DNA of 64,000 nucleotides, from contig NTHE01000039.1 in the NCBI GenBank assembly GCA_002551355.1, positions 1-64,000 on the forward strand, written 5' to 3'. Numbering within the stretch: the stretch's first letter is position 1; each line of letters opens with the position of its first letter. Below, piece after piece: positions 51,079-59,106 of this stretch. This DNA comes from Streptomyces sp. man185. GTDB taxonomy: Bacteria > Actinomycetota > Actinomycetes > Streptomycetales > Streptomycetaceae. Both the position numbers and the translations under genes were made by a program. A model generated the notes under the pieces. That model saw only the letters and a list, made by a program, of their open reading frames with translations, searched no databases and was not told where the DNA came from.

Positions 51079-51744
51079 TTGCGCCAACTACGGGGACAGG
51101 AGAGGGTCATTACCGCCAACCGGCAGACGAGCTGGGCGTTCGCCGACGCCTTTGTCGCCGAGGACGAAGCACTGCACGTGGCCCGGGACCGGGCTCGCGA
51201 GCTGGGGCTTCGCCCGGTGTCACCGGGCACCGGCGCCGCGCTGCGCCTGCTGGCATCCGCCGTCGACGCCAAAGCGGTCGCGGAAATCGGCACGGGCACC
51301 GGCGTGTCCGGCATCTATCTCCTGCACGGAATGCGGCCGGACGGGGTCCTGACCACGGTGGACCCCGAGCCCGAGCGTCAGCAGTTCGCCCGGGAGGCGT
51401 TCCGCGAGGCGGGCTTCGCCACCAACCGGGCCCGGTTCATCCCCGGCCGCGCCCTGGACGTCCTGCCCCGGCTCGCGGACGGCGGTTACGACCTCGTCTT
51501 CTGCGACGGCGACCGGCTGGAGAGCCTCGACGTCCTCGCTGAATCGTTGCGCCTGCTGCGGCCCGGCGGCCTGGTCTGCTTCGAGGGCGTCTTCGCGGAC
51601 GGCCGCACGGTCGACTCGGCCGCCCAGCCGGCCGAGGTGCTGCGGCTGCGGGAGCTGCTGCGCGCGGTGCGCGAGAGCCAGGAGCTGATGTCGACCCTGC
51701 TGCCGGTCGGCGACGGGCTGCTTTGCGCCGTCCGGCGCGGCTGA
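51079..51744 (+). CDS. SAM-dependent O-methyltransferase
   Basis: A class I methyltransferase of the O-MT family (Rv1220c type), about 211-221 residues. The SAM site is AEIGTGTGVSG, followed by LTTVDPEPERQ and LVFCDGDR. The start is unclear. TTG 51079 opens the frame, but AGGAG at 51096-51100 is placed for ATT 51109 (ITANRQTSW), where the conserved region begins. Divergent from the sigma gene, whose promoter lies just before it. Substrate unknown. Confidence 0.85.
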   Translation: MRQLRGQERVITANRQTSWAFADAFVAEDEALHVARDRARELGLRPVSPGTGAALRLLASAVDAKAVAEIGTGTGVSGIYLLHGMRPDGVLTTVDPEPERQQFAREAFREAGFATNRARFIPGRALDVLPRLADGGYDLVFCDGDRLESLDVLAESLRLLRPGGLVCFEGVFADGRTVDSAAQPAEVLRLRELLRAVRESQELMSTLLPVGDGLLCAVRRG

Positions 51745-51773
51745 ACGGCGCGAAGGCCCCGGAGTGCCGAACG

Positions 51774-51812
51774 CACCACTGCCCGGCACGGATTCCGTGC
51801 CGGGCAGTGGTG
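51774..51812. terminator. Bidirectional terminator, methyltransferase/DUF3117
   Basis: An 18-bp perfect stem (CACCACTGCCCGGCACGG and complement) with loop ATT. Confidence 0.9.
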
Positions 51813-51832
51813 AAGGTGATGGGCGTTCCGCG

Positions 51833-52000
51833 TCAGCCGACGACCTTCTTCAGCGCGTCGCCGAGGGCGTCGGCCTCGTCCGGAGTCAGCTCGACAACAA
51901 GCCGACCGCCGCCTTCGAGCGGAACGCGCATGACGATGCCCCGCCCCTCCTTTGTCACCTCGAGCGGGCCGTCGCCCGTCCGCGGCTTCATGGCCGCCAT
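51833..52000 (-). CDS. DUF3117 family protein
   Basis: A 55-residue conserved actinobacterial protein of unknown function. It begins MAAMKPRTGDGPLEV, contains GRGIVMRVPLEGGGRLVVEL and ends LGDALKKVVG. GGAAGGGG lies upstream of ATG 52000. Convergent with the methyltransferase gene at a strong terminator. Confidence 0.88.
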   Translation of the reverse strand: MAAMKPRTGDGPLEVTKEGRGIVMRVPLEGGGRLVVELTPDEADALGDALKKVVG

Positions 52001-52315
52001 GCTCGTTCCCCTTCCTGAAACCAGCTCATCGCAACCGGCGGCCCCATGACAGGCGCTGCCTCACCGGCATCGAACACATTGCTTCTTCACCATTATCCCG
52101 CATCAACGACCCCGATGACCAACATCGGTCTGCATCGCTTGCGCAACGCGCTCTCTCAAAACCACCCAATTCGGCGATCCGGCTGCGATACTGCGCCGCC
52201 CCGGACCCCCAGGTGAGAGCCAATCGTTAGACGCAGGTCACATCCTCGGCCCGGTCGGCGTCGGCCATGCTTGCCTTCAGGGGCAACGATGCCCGAGCAG
52301 CGAGGGGACACCTAA
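52001..52315. other. Divergent intergenic region, DUF3117/enoyl-CoA hydratase
   Basis: 315 bp of comparatively AT-richer sequence. I see no tRNA, no convincing small gene and no strong hairpin; it should hold the two divergent promoters. Confidence 0.5.
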
Positions 52316-53128
52316 ATGGCCGACGAGCAGGCGAAATCCGTTCTGTACGACGTGAGCGAGGGGCTCGCGACGATCACGATCAACCGACCCGACGCGATGA
52401 ACGCGCTGAACACCGCTGCGAAGGTCGCGCTCCGCGACGCGCTGCTGGAGGCGTCGGCGGACACGGGCGTCCGGGCGGTTCTGCTCACGGCCACCGGGCG
52501 CGCCTTCTGCGTCGGCCAGGACCTCAAGGAGCATGTCGCCACGCTCACGGCGACCCGCGAGGCGGGCGGCGGCAACGCGCTGAGCACGGTGCGGGAGCAC
52601 TACAACCCGATCGTGCGGGCGATCACGGAGATGGCCAAGCCGGTCGTCGCCGGGGTGAACGGCGTCGCGGCCGGGGCAGGGTTCGGTCTCGCCCTGGCGG
52701 CCGACTTCCGGGTGGTCGCCGACTCCTCCTCCTTCAACACCTCGTTCGCGGGCGTCGCACTCACCGCGGACTCGGGCGTGTCCTGGACGCTGCCCCGGCT
52801 GATCGGGCAGAGCCGCGCCGCCGATCTGCTGTTCTTCCCGCGTTCGATCTCCGCGCAGGACGCGTTCGAGCTGGGCCTGGTCAACCGGGTGGTCCCGGCG
52901 GCCGAGCTGGCCGAGCAGGCGGCGGCGGTGGCCCGCACCCTGGCCGCCGGTCCCACGGTGGCGTACGCGGCGTTGAAGGAGTCAATGGCATACGGCGCCG
53001 GACACACCCTCGCCGAGACGCTGGAGAAGGAGGACGAGCTCCAGACCCTGGCCGGCCGGTCGCAGGACCACACCATCGCGGTGGAGGCGTTCCTCGCCAA
53101 GGAGAAGCCGGTCTACCTGGGGAAATAG
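52316..53128 (+). CDS. Enoyl-CoA hydratase/isomerase family protein
   Basis: A 270-residue crotonase-fold protein. The oxyanion-hole segments are RAFCVGQDLKEHV and NGVAAGAGFGLALAAD. The second has Gly/Ala-type residues rather than the usual glutamates of a classical hydratase (the first catalytic Glu position reads NTSFAGVALTADSG), so it may be an isomerase or another crotonase. GAGGGG precedes ATG 52316. Convergent with tag, four bases apart. Confidence 0.82.
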   Translation: MADEQAKSVLYDVSEGLATITINRPDAMNALNTAAKVALRDALLEASADTGVRAVLLTATGRAFCVGQDLKEHVATLTATREAGGGNALSTVREHYNPIVRAITEMAKPVVAGVNGVAAGAGFGLALAADFRVVADSSSFNTSFAGVALTADSGVSWTLPRLIGQSRAADLLFFPRSISAQDAFELGLVNRVVPAAELAEQAAAVARTLAAGPTVAYAALKESMAYGAGHTLAETLEKEDELQTLAGRSQDHTIAVEAFLAKEKPVYLGK

Positions 53129-53132
53129 CCCC

Positions 53133-53723
53133 TCAGCGAGTCGCGCCGCCGCGCGCCACGCAGTCCGCGAGGTGGTCGTCGACCAGTCCGCAGGCCTGCA
53201 TCAGCGCGTAGGCGGTGGTGGGGCCGACGAAGCGGATCGAGCGCTTCTTCAGCGCCTTGGCGAGCGCGGTGGACTCCGGCGTGACGGCCGGGACGTCCGA
53301 CAGGCTGCGCGGGGCGGGGCGGCCGGCCGGATCGGGGGCGTGGGACCAGATCAGCTCGTCCAGCTCCCCGGCCGACCAGCCGGCGAGCACCTTCGCGTTG
53401 GCGAGGGTCGCGTCGACCTTGGCCTTGTTGCGGATGATCCCCGGGTCGGCCAGGAGCCGTTCCCGGTCGGCGTCGGTGAACTTCGCGACCGCCTCGATCC
53501 GGAATCCCTCGAAGGCGGTACGGAAGGTCTCGCGGCGGCGCAGGATCGTGAGCCAGGAGAGCCCGGACTGGAACGCCTCCAGGCAGAGCCGTTCGAACAG
53601 GGCGTCGTCCCCGTGGACCGCCCGGCCCCACTCGGTGTCGTGATAGGCGAGGTAGTCATCGGTGGACAGGCCCCACGGGCAGCGCAGCCCGCCGTCGGGG
53701 GCGGGCACGGCTCCGCCGCTCAT
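53133..53723 (-). CDS. tag: DNA-3-methyladenine glycosylase I
   Basis: A 196-residue base-excision repair enzyme that removes 3-methyladenine. Family signs are CPWGLSTDDYLAYHDTEWG (Trp/Tyr/Glu of the base pocket), FQSGLSWLTILRRRETF, NKAKVDATLANAK and VGPTTAYALMQACGLVDDH. The usual zinc-ligand Cys and His residues are partly visible (Cys near the N-terminus; VDDH and CVAR at the C-terminus). The ATG overlaps the stop of the DivIVA-like gene (ATGA). Confidence 0.9.
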   Translation of the reverse strand: MSGGAVPAPDGGLRCPWGLSTDDYLAYHDTEWGRAVHGDDALFERLCLEAFQSGLSWLTILRRRETFRTAFEGFRIEAVAKFTDADRERLLADPGIIRNKAKVDATLANAKVLAGWSAGELDELIWSHAPDPAGRPAPRSLSDVPAVTPESTALAKALKKRSIRFVGPTTAYALMQACGLVDDHLADCVARGGATR

Positions 53724-54124
53724 CGCCCGTCCTCCTCGGTGCGGGCCGGGCCGTCCGCCCGGTCGCCCGGCTCCGCGGGCCGGTCGCCGGGCGGCTTGAA
53801 CAGGTCGGTGCCCGTCGTCACCGCGGCCGCCTGCGCCCCGGCCAGGGTGGATTCCAGCTCCGCGATCCGGGCGTCGCGCTCGGCCAGTTCGGCGCCGAGC
53901 CGGGACAGGGCCTCGTCGACGTCGACCATCCGGTAGCCGCGCAGCGCCATCGGCAGGCGCAGCGCCTCGACGTCCGCCCGGCCGACCGGGCGGGTCGCGG
54001 GCAGCGGATCGGTGAATCGCTCGGGCGGGACGTCCTGGAGCACCGTGCTCCCACCGCCGCCGACCACCGCCAGGGTGACCACGGTGACGACCACGACCAT
54101 CGTGAGCAGCAAGAACCAGAACAC
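53720..54124 (-). CDS. DivIVA-like membrane protein
   Basis: A 134-residue protein with an N-terminal membrane segment (FWFLLLTMVVVVTVVTLAVV) and a DivIVA-type motif (LPMALRGYRMVDVDEALSRL) followed by a short coiled coil. GTG 54124 is chosen because GGGGAG lies six bases upstream; in-frame ATGs at 54130 and 54172 are alternatives. Overlaps tag by four bases. It matches the Rv1209-Rv1210(tag) neighbour pair in mycobacteria. Role unknown, perhaps envelope or polar positioning. Confidence 0.8.
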   Translation of the reverse strand: MFWFLLLTMVVVVTVVTLAVVGGGGSTVLQDVPPERFTDPLPATRPVGRADVEALRLPMALRGYRMVDVDEALSRLGAELAERDARIAELESTLAGAQAAAVTTGTDLFKPPGDRPAEPGDRADGPARTEEDGR

Positions 54125-54260
54125 GCACATCTCCCCGGGGGCGGAAACCTCGTCCGGCTCCGATCGTGCCATGCGACACGGACAAGGCGGGGCCGACCAC
54201 GAAAGGGCTTCGCTCCAGGCCTTAGGGTCGCAGGCGGGCTATCTGAGGAGGAAACACGGG

Positions 54261-55133
54261 ATGCGCAGCGGTGCACTCAGGCTGGGTCGGCGGGAATTCG
54301 GTCCGCACGAGCCGGTGATCATGGCGATCGTGAACCGGACCCCGGACTCCTTCTACGACCAGGGCGCCACCTTCCGGGACGAGCCGGCGCTCGCCCGGGT
54401 CGAGCAGGCGGTGGCCGAGGGCGCCGCGATCATCGACATCGGCGGGGTGAAGGCGGGCCCCGGCGATGAGGTGAGCGCCGAGGAGGAGGCGCGCCGCACG
54501 GTCGGGTTCGTCGCCGAGGTCCGCCGCCGTCACCCGGACGTGGTGATCAGCGTGGACACCTGGCGGCACGAGGTGGGCGAGGCGGTCTGCGAGGCCGGGG
54601 CGGACCTGCTGAACGACGCGTGGGGCGGGGTCGACCCGAAGCTGGCGGAGGTCGCCGCGCGGTACGGCGCGGGGCTCGTGTGCACGCACGCGGGCGGCGC
54701 GGAGCCGCGGACGCGGCCGCACCGGATCGCGTACGACGATGTCCTGGCGGACATCCTGCGGGTGACGGTGGGACTTGCCGAGCGGGCGGTGGAGCTCGGG
54801 GTGCGGGCGGACGGGATCATGATCGATCCGGGTCACGACTTCGGGAAGAACACCCGGCACTCGCTGGAGGCGACGCGGCGGCTCGGGGAGATGGCGGAGA
54901 CCGGGTGGCCGGTGCTGGTGTCCCTGTCCAACAAGGACTTCGTCGGGGAGACGCTGGACCGGCCGGTGAAGGAACGCGTCGTCGGGACGCTGGCGACGAC
55001 GGCGGTGTCGGCGTGGTTGGGGGCGCGGGTGTATCGGGTGCATGAGGTGGCGGAGACGCGGCAGGTCCTGGACATGGTGGCGTCGATCGCGGGGCACCGT
55101 CCTCCGGCGGTGGCGCGGCGGGGGCTGGCGTAG
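54261..55133 (+). CDS. Dihydropteroate-synthase-family protein (FolP2-like)
   Basis: A 290-residue TIM barrel of the DHPS family. Recognisable are MAIVNRTPDSFYDQG, IDIGGVKAGPGDEV, LLNDAWGG, IMIDPGHDFGKN and LVSLSNKDFVGE. Several catalytic signatures differ from true folate DHPS (STRPG is replaced by VKAGPG, SRK by SNK), as I recall for mycobacterial FolP2. It may therefore not make dihydropteroate. GAGGAGG precedes ATG 54261. It neighbours LOG, dapE, DivIVA-like and tag genes, as in Rv1202-Rv1210. Confidence 0.82.
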   Translation: MRSGALRLGRREFGPHEPVIMAIVNRTPDSFYDQGATFRDEPALARVEQAVAEGAAIIDIGGVKAGPGDEVSAEEEARRTVGFVAEVRRRHPDVVISVDTWRHEVGEAVCEAGADLLNDAWGGVDPKLAEVAARYGAGLVCTHAGGAEPRTRPHRIAYDDVLADILRVTVGLAERAVELGVRADGIMIDPGHDFGKNTRHSLEATRRLGEMAETGWPVLVSLSNKDFVGETLDRPVKERVVGTLATTAVSAWLGARVYRVHEVAETRQVLDMVASIAGHRPPAVARRGLA

Positions 55134-55189
55134 TTCTGCCGCCCGCTCCCGGCGGGCGGGGCCTGGGGCGCTGCCCCTGGGCCCCGCTC

Positions 55190-55275
55190 CTCAAGCGCCG
55201 GAGGGGCGGAAAAGACGTCCTCAATCGCCGGACGTCCTCAATCGCCGGACGGGCTTGATTTGCCGGACGGGCCGG
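55190..55275. repeat. GC-rich dispersed repeat with 17-bp tandem unit
   Basis: Contains CTCAAGCGCCGGA, then GACGTCCTCAATCGCCG twice in tandem (55214-55230, 55231-55247), then CGGACGGGCTTGA. The same CGCCGGACGGGC core in opposite orientation occurs after mrp. Confidence 0.75.
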
Positions 55276-55285
55276 GAATGAGCGG

Positions 55286-56071
55286 CTACCGCCCGACCTC
55301 CTTCGTCACCAGCATCACCGCTTCTTCCACGTCGTCCGTCACGTGGAAGAGCAGCAGGTCCTTCTCCGAGGCCTTGCCCTGGGCCACCACCGTGTCGCGG
55401 AGCCAGTCGATCAGGCCGCCCCAGTAGGCGGTGCCGAACAGGACGATCGGGAAGCGGGTGACCTTGCCGGTCTGGACGAGGGTCAGCGCCTCGAAGAGTT
55501 CGTCCAGGGTGCCGAGGCCGCCGGGCAGGACCACGAAGCCCTGGGCGTACTTCACGAACATCGTCTTGCGGACGAAGAAGTAGCGGAAGTTGACGCCGAT
55601 GTCGACGTGCGGGTTGAGGCCCGACTCGAAGGGCAGCTCGATGCCGAGGCCGACCGAGACGCCCTTGGCCTCGCGGGCGCCCTTGTTGGCGGCCTCCATC
55701 GCACCCGGGCCGCCGCCGGTGATCACCGCGAAGCCCGCGTCGACCAGGGCCTTGCCGATCGCCACCCCGGCCTCGTACTCCGGCGATCCGGCGGGCGTGC
55801 GGGCCGAGCCGAAGACGCTGATCGCGCTCGGCAGTTCGGCGAGCGCTCCGAAGCCCTCGACGAACTCCGACTGGATGCGCATCACCCGCCAGGGGTCGGT
55901 GTGCACCCACTCGGAGTCGCCCTCGGAGTCCAGCAGCCGCTGATCGGTCGTGCCGGGCTGGACCTGCTCCCTGCGGCGCAGGACCGGGCCCAGCCACTGT
56001 TCCCCGGGGCTGACCGCGCCCTCGGGAACCTCCGCGCCCTCGGGGATCCGTGCGTCCTCGGCGTTGCCCAT
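55286..56071 (-). CDS. LOG family protein (TIGR00730)
   Basis: A 261-residue nucleotide 5'-monophosphate phosphoribohydrolase of the lysine-decarboxylase-like/LOG family, which in plants and some actinobacteria activates cytokinins. The motifs GGGPGAMEAANKGA and PGGLGTLDELFE (PGGxGTxxE) are intact. A 75-residue N-terminal extension (up to RVMRIQSEF) is seen in actinobacterial members. It starts at ATG 56071. It precedes a repeat-filled spacer. Confidence 0.88.
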   Translation of the reverse strand: MGNAEDARIPEGAEVPEGAVSPGEQWLGPVLRRREQVQPGTTDQRLLDSEGDSEWVHTDPWRVMRIQSEFVEGFGALAELPSAISVFGSARTPAGSPEYEAGVAIGKALVDAGFAVITGGGPGAMEAANKGAREAKGVSVGLGIELPFESGLNPHVDIGVNFRYFFVRKTMFVKYAQGFVVLPGGLGTLDELFEALTLVQTGKVTRFPIVLFGTAYWGGLIDWLRDTVVAQGKASEKDLLLFHVTDDVEEAVMLVTKEVGR

Positions 56072-56190
56072 GTTCCGCTCCCTCCACCGACCTGCTTCGT
56101 GCTGGGTCGTACGTGTCGTGCTGCGTACGGTCAGCGTAGATCGGCGGAGGTTACGTACGGGGGAATGTCGTGCGTCGGACGGTCAGCCGG

Positions 56191-57282
56191 TCAGTCGCTC
56201 AGCCAGGAGCGGAGGCGGTTCTCGCAGTGGGTGATCTTGTCGACCGCCACGTGCTCGTCGCGCTTGTGGGCGTACATCGGGTCGCCGGGTCCGTAGTTGA
56301 CCGCGGGGACGCCGAGTGCGCCGAAGCGGGAGACGTCGGTCCAGCCGAACTTGGGCCGGGCGGTGCCGCCCACCGCGGTCATGAACGCCTGGGCGGCGGG
56401 GTGGGAGAGGCCGGGCATGGCGGCGCCGGAGTGGTCGTCGATGACGATCTCCGCCACCCCGCAGTCCGCGAAGACCTCGCGGACGTGGGCGACGGCCTCC
56501 TCCTCGGTGCGGTCGGGGGCGTAGCGGTAGTTGACGACGACGGTGCAGGCGTCGGGGATGACGTTGGTGGCGACGCCGCCCTCGATGCCGACCGCGTTGA
56601 GGCCCTCGTGGTATTCGAGGCCGTCGATGACCGGGCGGCGCGGTTCGTACGCGGCGAGCCTCGCCAGGATCGGGGCGGCGGCGTGGACGGCGTTGGAGCC
56701 CATCCAGCTGCGCGCGGAGTGGGCCCGCTCCCCCGTCGTCCGCAGGTGGACCCGCAGGGTGCCCTGGCAGCCGCCCTCGACCTCGCCGTCGGAGGGCTCC
56801 AGCAGGACGGCGAAGTCTCCGGCGAGCCAGTCGGGGTGGGCGTCGGCGATGTGGCCGAGGCCGTTGAGGTGGGCGGCGACCTCTTCGTTGTCGTAGAAGA
56901 TGAAGGTCAGGTCGCGGTTGGGCTCGGGGACCGTCGCGGCGATACGGAGCTGGACCGCGACGCCGGACTTCATGTCGGAGGTCCCGCAGCCCCAGAGGAT
57001 CCCGTTCTCGTCGAGGCGGGAGGGGACGTTGTCCGCGATCGGCACGGTGTCGATGTGCCCGGCGAGGACGACACGCTCGGCGCGGCCCAGGTTCGTGCGG
57101 GCGACGACGTTGTTGCCGTGCCGGTCGACGGTGAGGTGGGGCAGGGCGCGCAGGGCCGATTCGATCGCGTCGGCGAGGGCCTTCTCCTCCCCGCTGACCG
57201 AGGGGAAGTCGACGAGCCGGGCGGTGAGCGCCGGTCCGTCCAGGGTGAGGTCAAGGGCGGGGGCAAGGGTGCTGTCGGCCAT
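56191..57282 (-). CDS. dapE: Succinyl-diaminopimelate desuccinylase
   Basis: An M20-type zinc hydrolase that frees LL-diaminopimelate in lysine and peptidoglycan biosynthesis. A 363-residue protein with LAGHIDTVPIADN, WGCGTSDMKSG, YDNEEV, VLLEPSDG and the dimerisation domain containing GERAHSARSWMG. The LL-DAP needed for Streptomyces walls makes this essential. It acts in the same pathway as dapC 1.8 kb away. It starts at ATG 57282, divergent from the lysozyme-like gene. Confidence 0.92.
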   Translation of the reverse strand: MADSTLAPALDLTLDGPALTARLVDFPSVSGEEKALADAIESALRALPHLTVDRHGNNVVARTNLGRAERVVLAGHIDTVPIADNVPSRLDENGILWGCGTSDMKSGVAVQLRIAATVPEPNRDLTFIFYDNEEVAAHLNGLGHIADAHPDWLAGDFAVLLEPSDGEVEGGCQGTLRVHLRTTGERAHSARSWMGSNAVHAAAPILARLAAYEPRRPVIDGLEYHEGLNAVGIEGGVATNVIPDACTVVVNYRYAPDRTEEEAVAHVREVFADCGVAEIVIDDHSGAAMPGLSHPAAQAFMTAVGGTARPKFGWTDVSRFGALGVPAVNYGPGDPMYAHKRDEHVAVDKITHCENRLRSWLSD

Positions 57283-57331
57283 GGACCCGACCCTAAGGGA
57301 CTTGGGTACCGGCCCCGTCCGGACCCTCCAG

Positions 57332-57337
57332 TACGGT
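57332..57337 (+). promoter_or_regulatory. -10 box TACGGT of a leaderless promoter
   Basis: TACGGT lies six bases before GTG 57344, with no ribosome-binding sequence. Confidence 0.5.
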
Positions 57338-57343
57338 GGGCCC

Positions 57344-58270
57344 GTGCCCAGGACAGCCAGCCCTCGCCGACGACGCCTCTTCCGCTACGGGGCCGCCTTC
57401 GCCGTGCTCGCGGCGCTGGGCGGCTATCTGGCCGTGCAGTACGACTCCTCCGGCTCCAAGAACCCGCCGCGCTGCGTCGTGGAGGCGAAGGACGGGGACG
57501 AGGGCGAGACGCAGCGTTACGAGATGAGTCTGGCCCAGGCCGTCAACGCGGCGACGATCTCCGCGGTGGGCACCACCCGGGGCATGCCCGAGCGGGCGGT
57601 GACGATCGCGCTGGCCACCGCGCTCCAGGAGTCCACGCTCCGCAACATCGATTACGGCGACCGGGACTCGCTGGGGCTGTTCCAGCAGCGGCCCTCGCAG
57701 GGCTGGGGCAAGCCCGCGCAGCTCATGGACCCGGTCTACTCCGCCGGGGAGTTCTACGATCATCTCGCCGAGGTCCCGGGCTACTCGCGGCTGCCGCTGA
57801 CGGTGGCCGCGCAGCGGGTGCAGCGCAGCGGGTTCCCGCAGGCGTACGCGAAGCACGAGCCGGACGCCGCGCTGCTGGCCGCAGCGCTGACCGGGCGCAG
57901 GCCGGCCTCGCTGAACTGCACCCCGTCGACCGCCACGGCGACGGGCCCGGGGGACGCCGGGCAGGTGCGGGCCGAGCTGGTGCGCGCCTTCGGCAAGGAC
58001 GTGCTGCCCGCCACGAAGTCCGCGGGCGCGTCCGCCGCCTCCACCGTCTCGGTGCCCGTCCCGGCGACGTCGGCACGGGCCGAGGACAAGGGCTCACCGC
58101 GGCGCGGCTGGGAGCTGGCGCACTGGGCCGTGGCGCAGTCCGAGGCGCTGCGGATCGAGCGCGTGAGCTATGCGGACCGGGTCTGGGACTCCGGTTCGGG
58201 CTGGCGGACGGAACGCGCGAAGGACAAGGAAACGGGCACGGCGGCGGTCACGATCCGGGTCGTTCAGTAG
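57344..58270 (+). CDS. Exported lysozyme-like/transglycosylase-fold protein
   Basis: A 308-residue membrane-anchored or exported protein. The N-terminus is basic with one hydrophobic segment (YGAAFAVLAALGGYLAV). The central domain has ATALQESTLRNIDYG followed by DSLGLFQQRPSQGWG, a pattern of lysozyme-like domains where the Glu in QES would be catalytic. The C-terminal half is less conserved. Automatic annotations often call such proteins heavy metal transporters without support. A cell-wall role is inferred. Confidence 0.75.
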   Translation: MPRTASPRRRRLFRYGAAFAVLAALGGYLAVQYDSSGSKNPPRCVVEAKDGDEGETQRYEMSLAQAVNAATISAVGTTRGMPERAVTIALATALQESTLRNIDYGDRDSLGLFQQRPSQGWGKPAQLMDPVYSAGEFYDHLAEVPGYSRLPLTVAAQRVQRSGFPQAYAKHEPDAALLAAALTGRRPASLNCTPSTATATGPGDAGQVRAELVRAFGKDVLPATKSAGASAASTVSVPVPATSARAEDKGSPRRGWELAHWAVAQSEALRIERVSYADRVWDSGSGWRTERAKDKETGTAAVTIRVVQ

Positions 58271-58560
58271 TACGCCCCGTCACTCGTACGGACCCCGGGG
58301 GCCCTGCCCCCGGACCTTTTCCGCACGGCTTCCCACGGCTGCGTCGCCTTGCTCCGATTCCCGTGTCGCTCAAGGGAAGTGACGGTTCATCGGGACTCGG
58401 CGGTATGGATTGTTTGCCCGGGTTCCTCCGCTGCGGATAATCGGACGCATTACTCAGTCTTTACCTTCACCCACCGCAACCTTCCCCTCCCCCGAAGCGG
58501 TTGTCAGTGCGTCCGATCACCGGACAGACAGATTCGTGCACAACCCGCTGAAGGAGCATC
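58271..58560 (+). other. Leader/promoter region of the secreted repeat protein gene
   Basis: 290 bp with an AT-richer patch. TTTGCC (58413-58418), 17 bases, then GATAAT (58436-58441) is a plausible vegetative promoter. No gene seen. Confidence 0.45.
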
Positions 58561-59028
58561 ATGTCCCTCCCCCTGACCCGTCGGATCGCTCGTGCCGCGC
58601 TGCTGATCGCCGCAGGCGCAGCCCCCGTGGTCGGTGCGGCCGGCGTCGCAGGCGCCGCAGAGCTCCCGCAGAGCCCGGACCTGGGCGGCCTGACCGCGCT
58701 GGACGGGGCGAGCGTCGGCAACACCCTGGACAGCGCCGCCCGGCAGGGCACCGAGGCGGCCGGTGAGACCGGCGGCCGGCTCGTCGGCACCGCGGTCCCG
58801 GCCGCGGGCGAGACCGTCGGCAAGTCCGCCAAGGTGGCCGTCCCGGCCGCCCAGGAGACCGCCGGCCAGACCGCGGGCAGCGCGGGACAGGCCGTGGGCG
58901 GCGTGGCCGAGGCCGCCGGTGGCGGTCTGCCCACCGACGCGCTCGGCGAGGGCCTGCCCACCGACTCCCTGACCAAGGGCGGCCTGCCCACCGACGCCCT
59001 GCCGCTGAACGGTCTGCCGATCGGCTGA
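58561..59028 (+). CDS. Small secreted protein with LPTDxL repeats
   Basis: A 155-residue protein with a clear signal peptide (RIARAALLIAAGAAPVVGAAG, cleavage near AGAAE). The mature chain is Ala/Gly/Thr-rich with repeated AAGETxG/AAQETAG units and, near the end, GLPTDALG, GLPTDSLT and GLPTDALP. No cysteine and no sorting motif. Not recognised as an enzyme; probably a surface or matrix component. GAAGGAG precedes ATG 58561 and a perfect palindrome terminates it. Confidence 0.75.
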   Translation: MSLPLTRRIARAALLIAAGAAPVVGAAGVAGAAELPQSPDLGGLTALDGASVGNTLDSAARQGTEAAGETGGRLVGTAVPAAGETVGKSAKVAVPAAQETAGQTAGSAGQAVGGVAEAAGGGLPTDALGEGLPTDSLTKGGLPTDALPLNGLPIG

Positions 59029-59052
59029 CCCGGCTCCGCACACACCCACACA

Positions 59053-59100
59053 TACGCGGGAGGGCCTGAGGAGTGCGCACTCCTCAGGCCCTCCCGCGTA
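59053..59100. terminator. Bidirectional terminator, 48-bp perfect palindrome
   Basis: Two 24-base arms (starting TACGCGGGAGGGCC) without mismatch between convergent genes. Confidence 0.93.
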
Positions 59101-59106
59101 TCCGGA

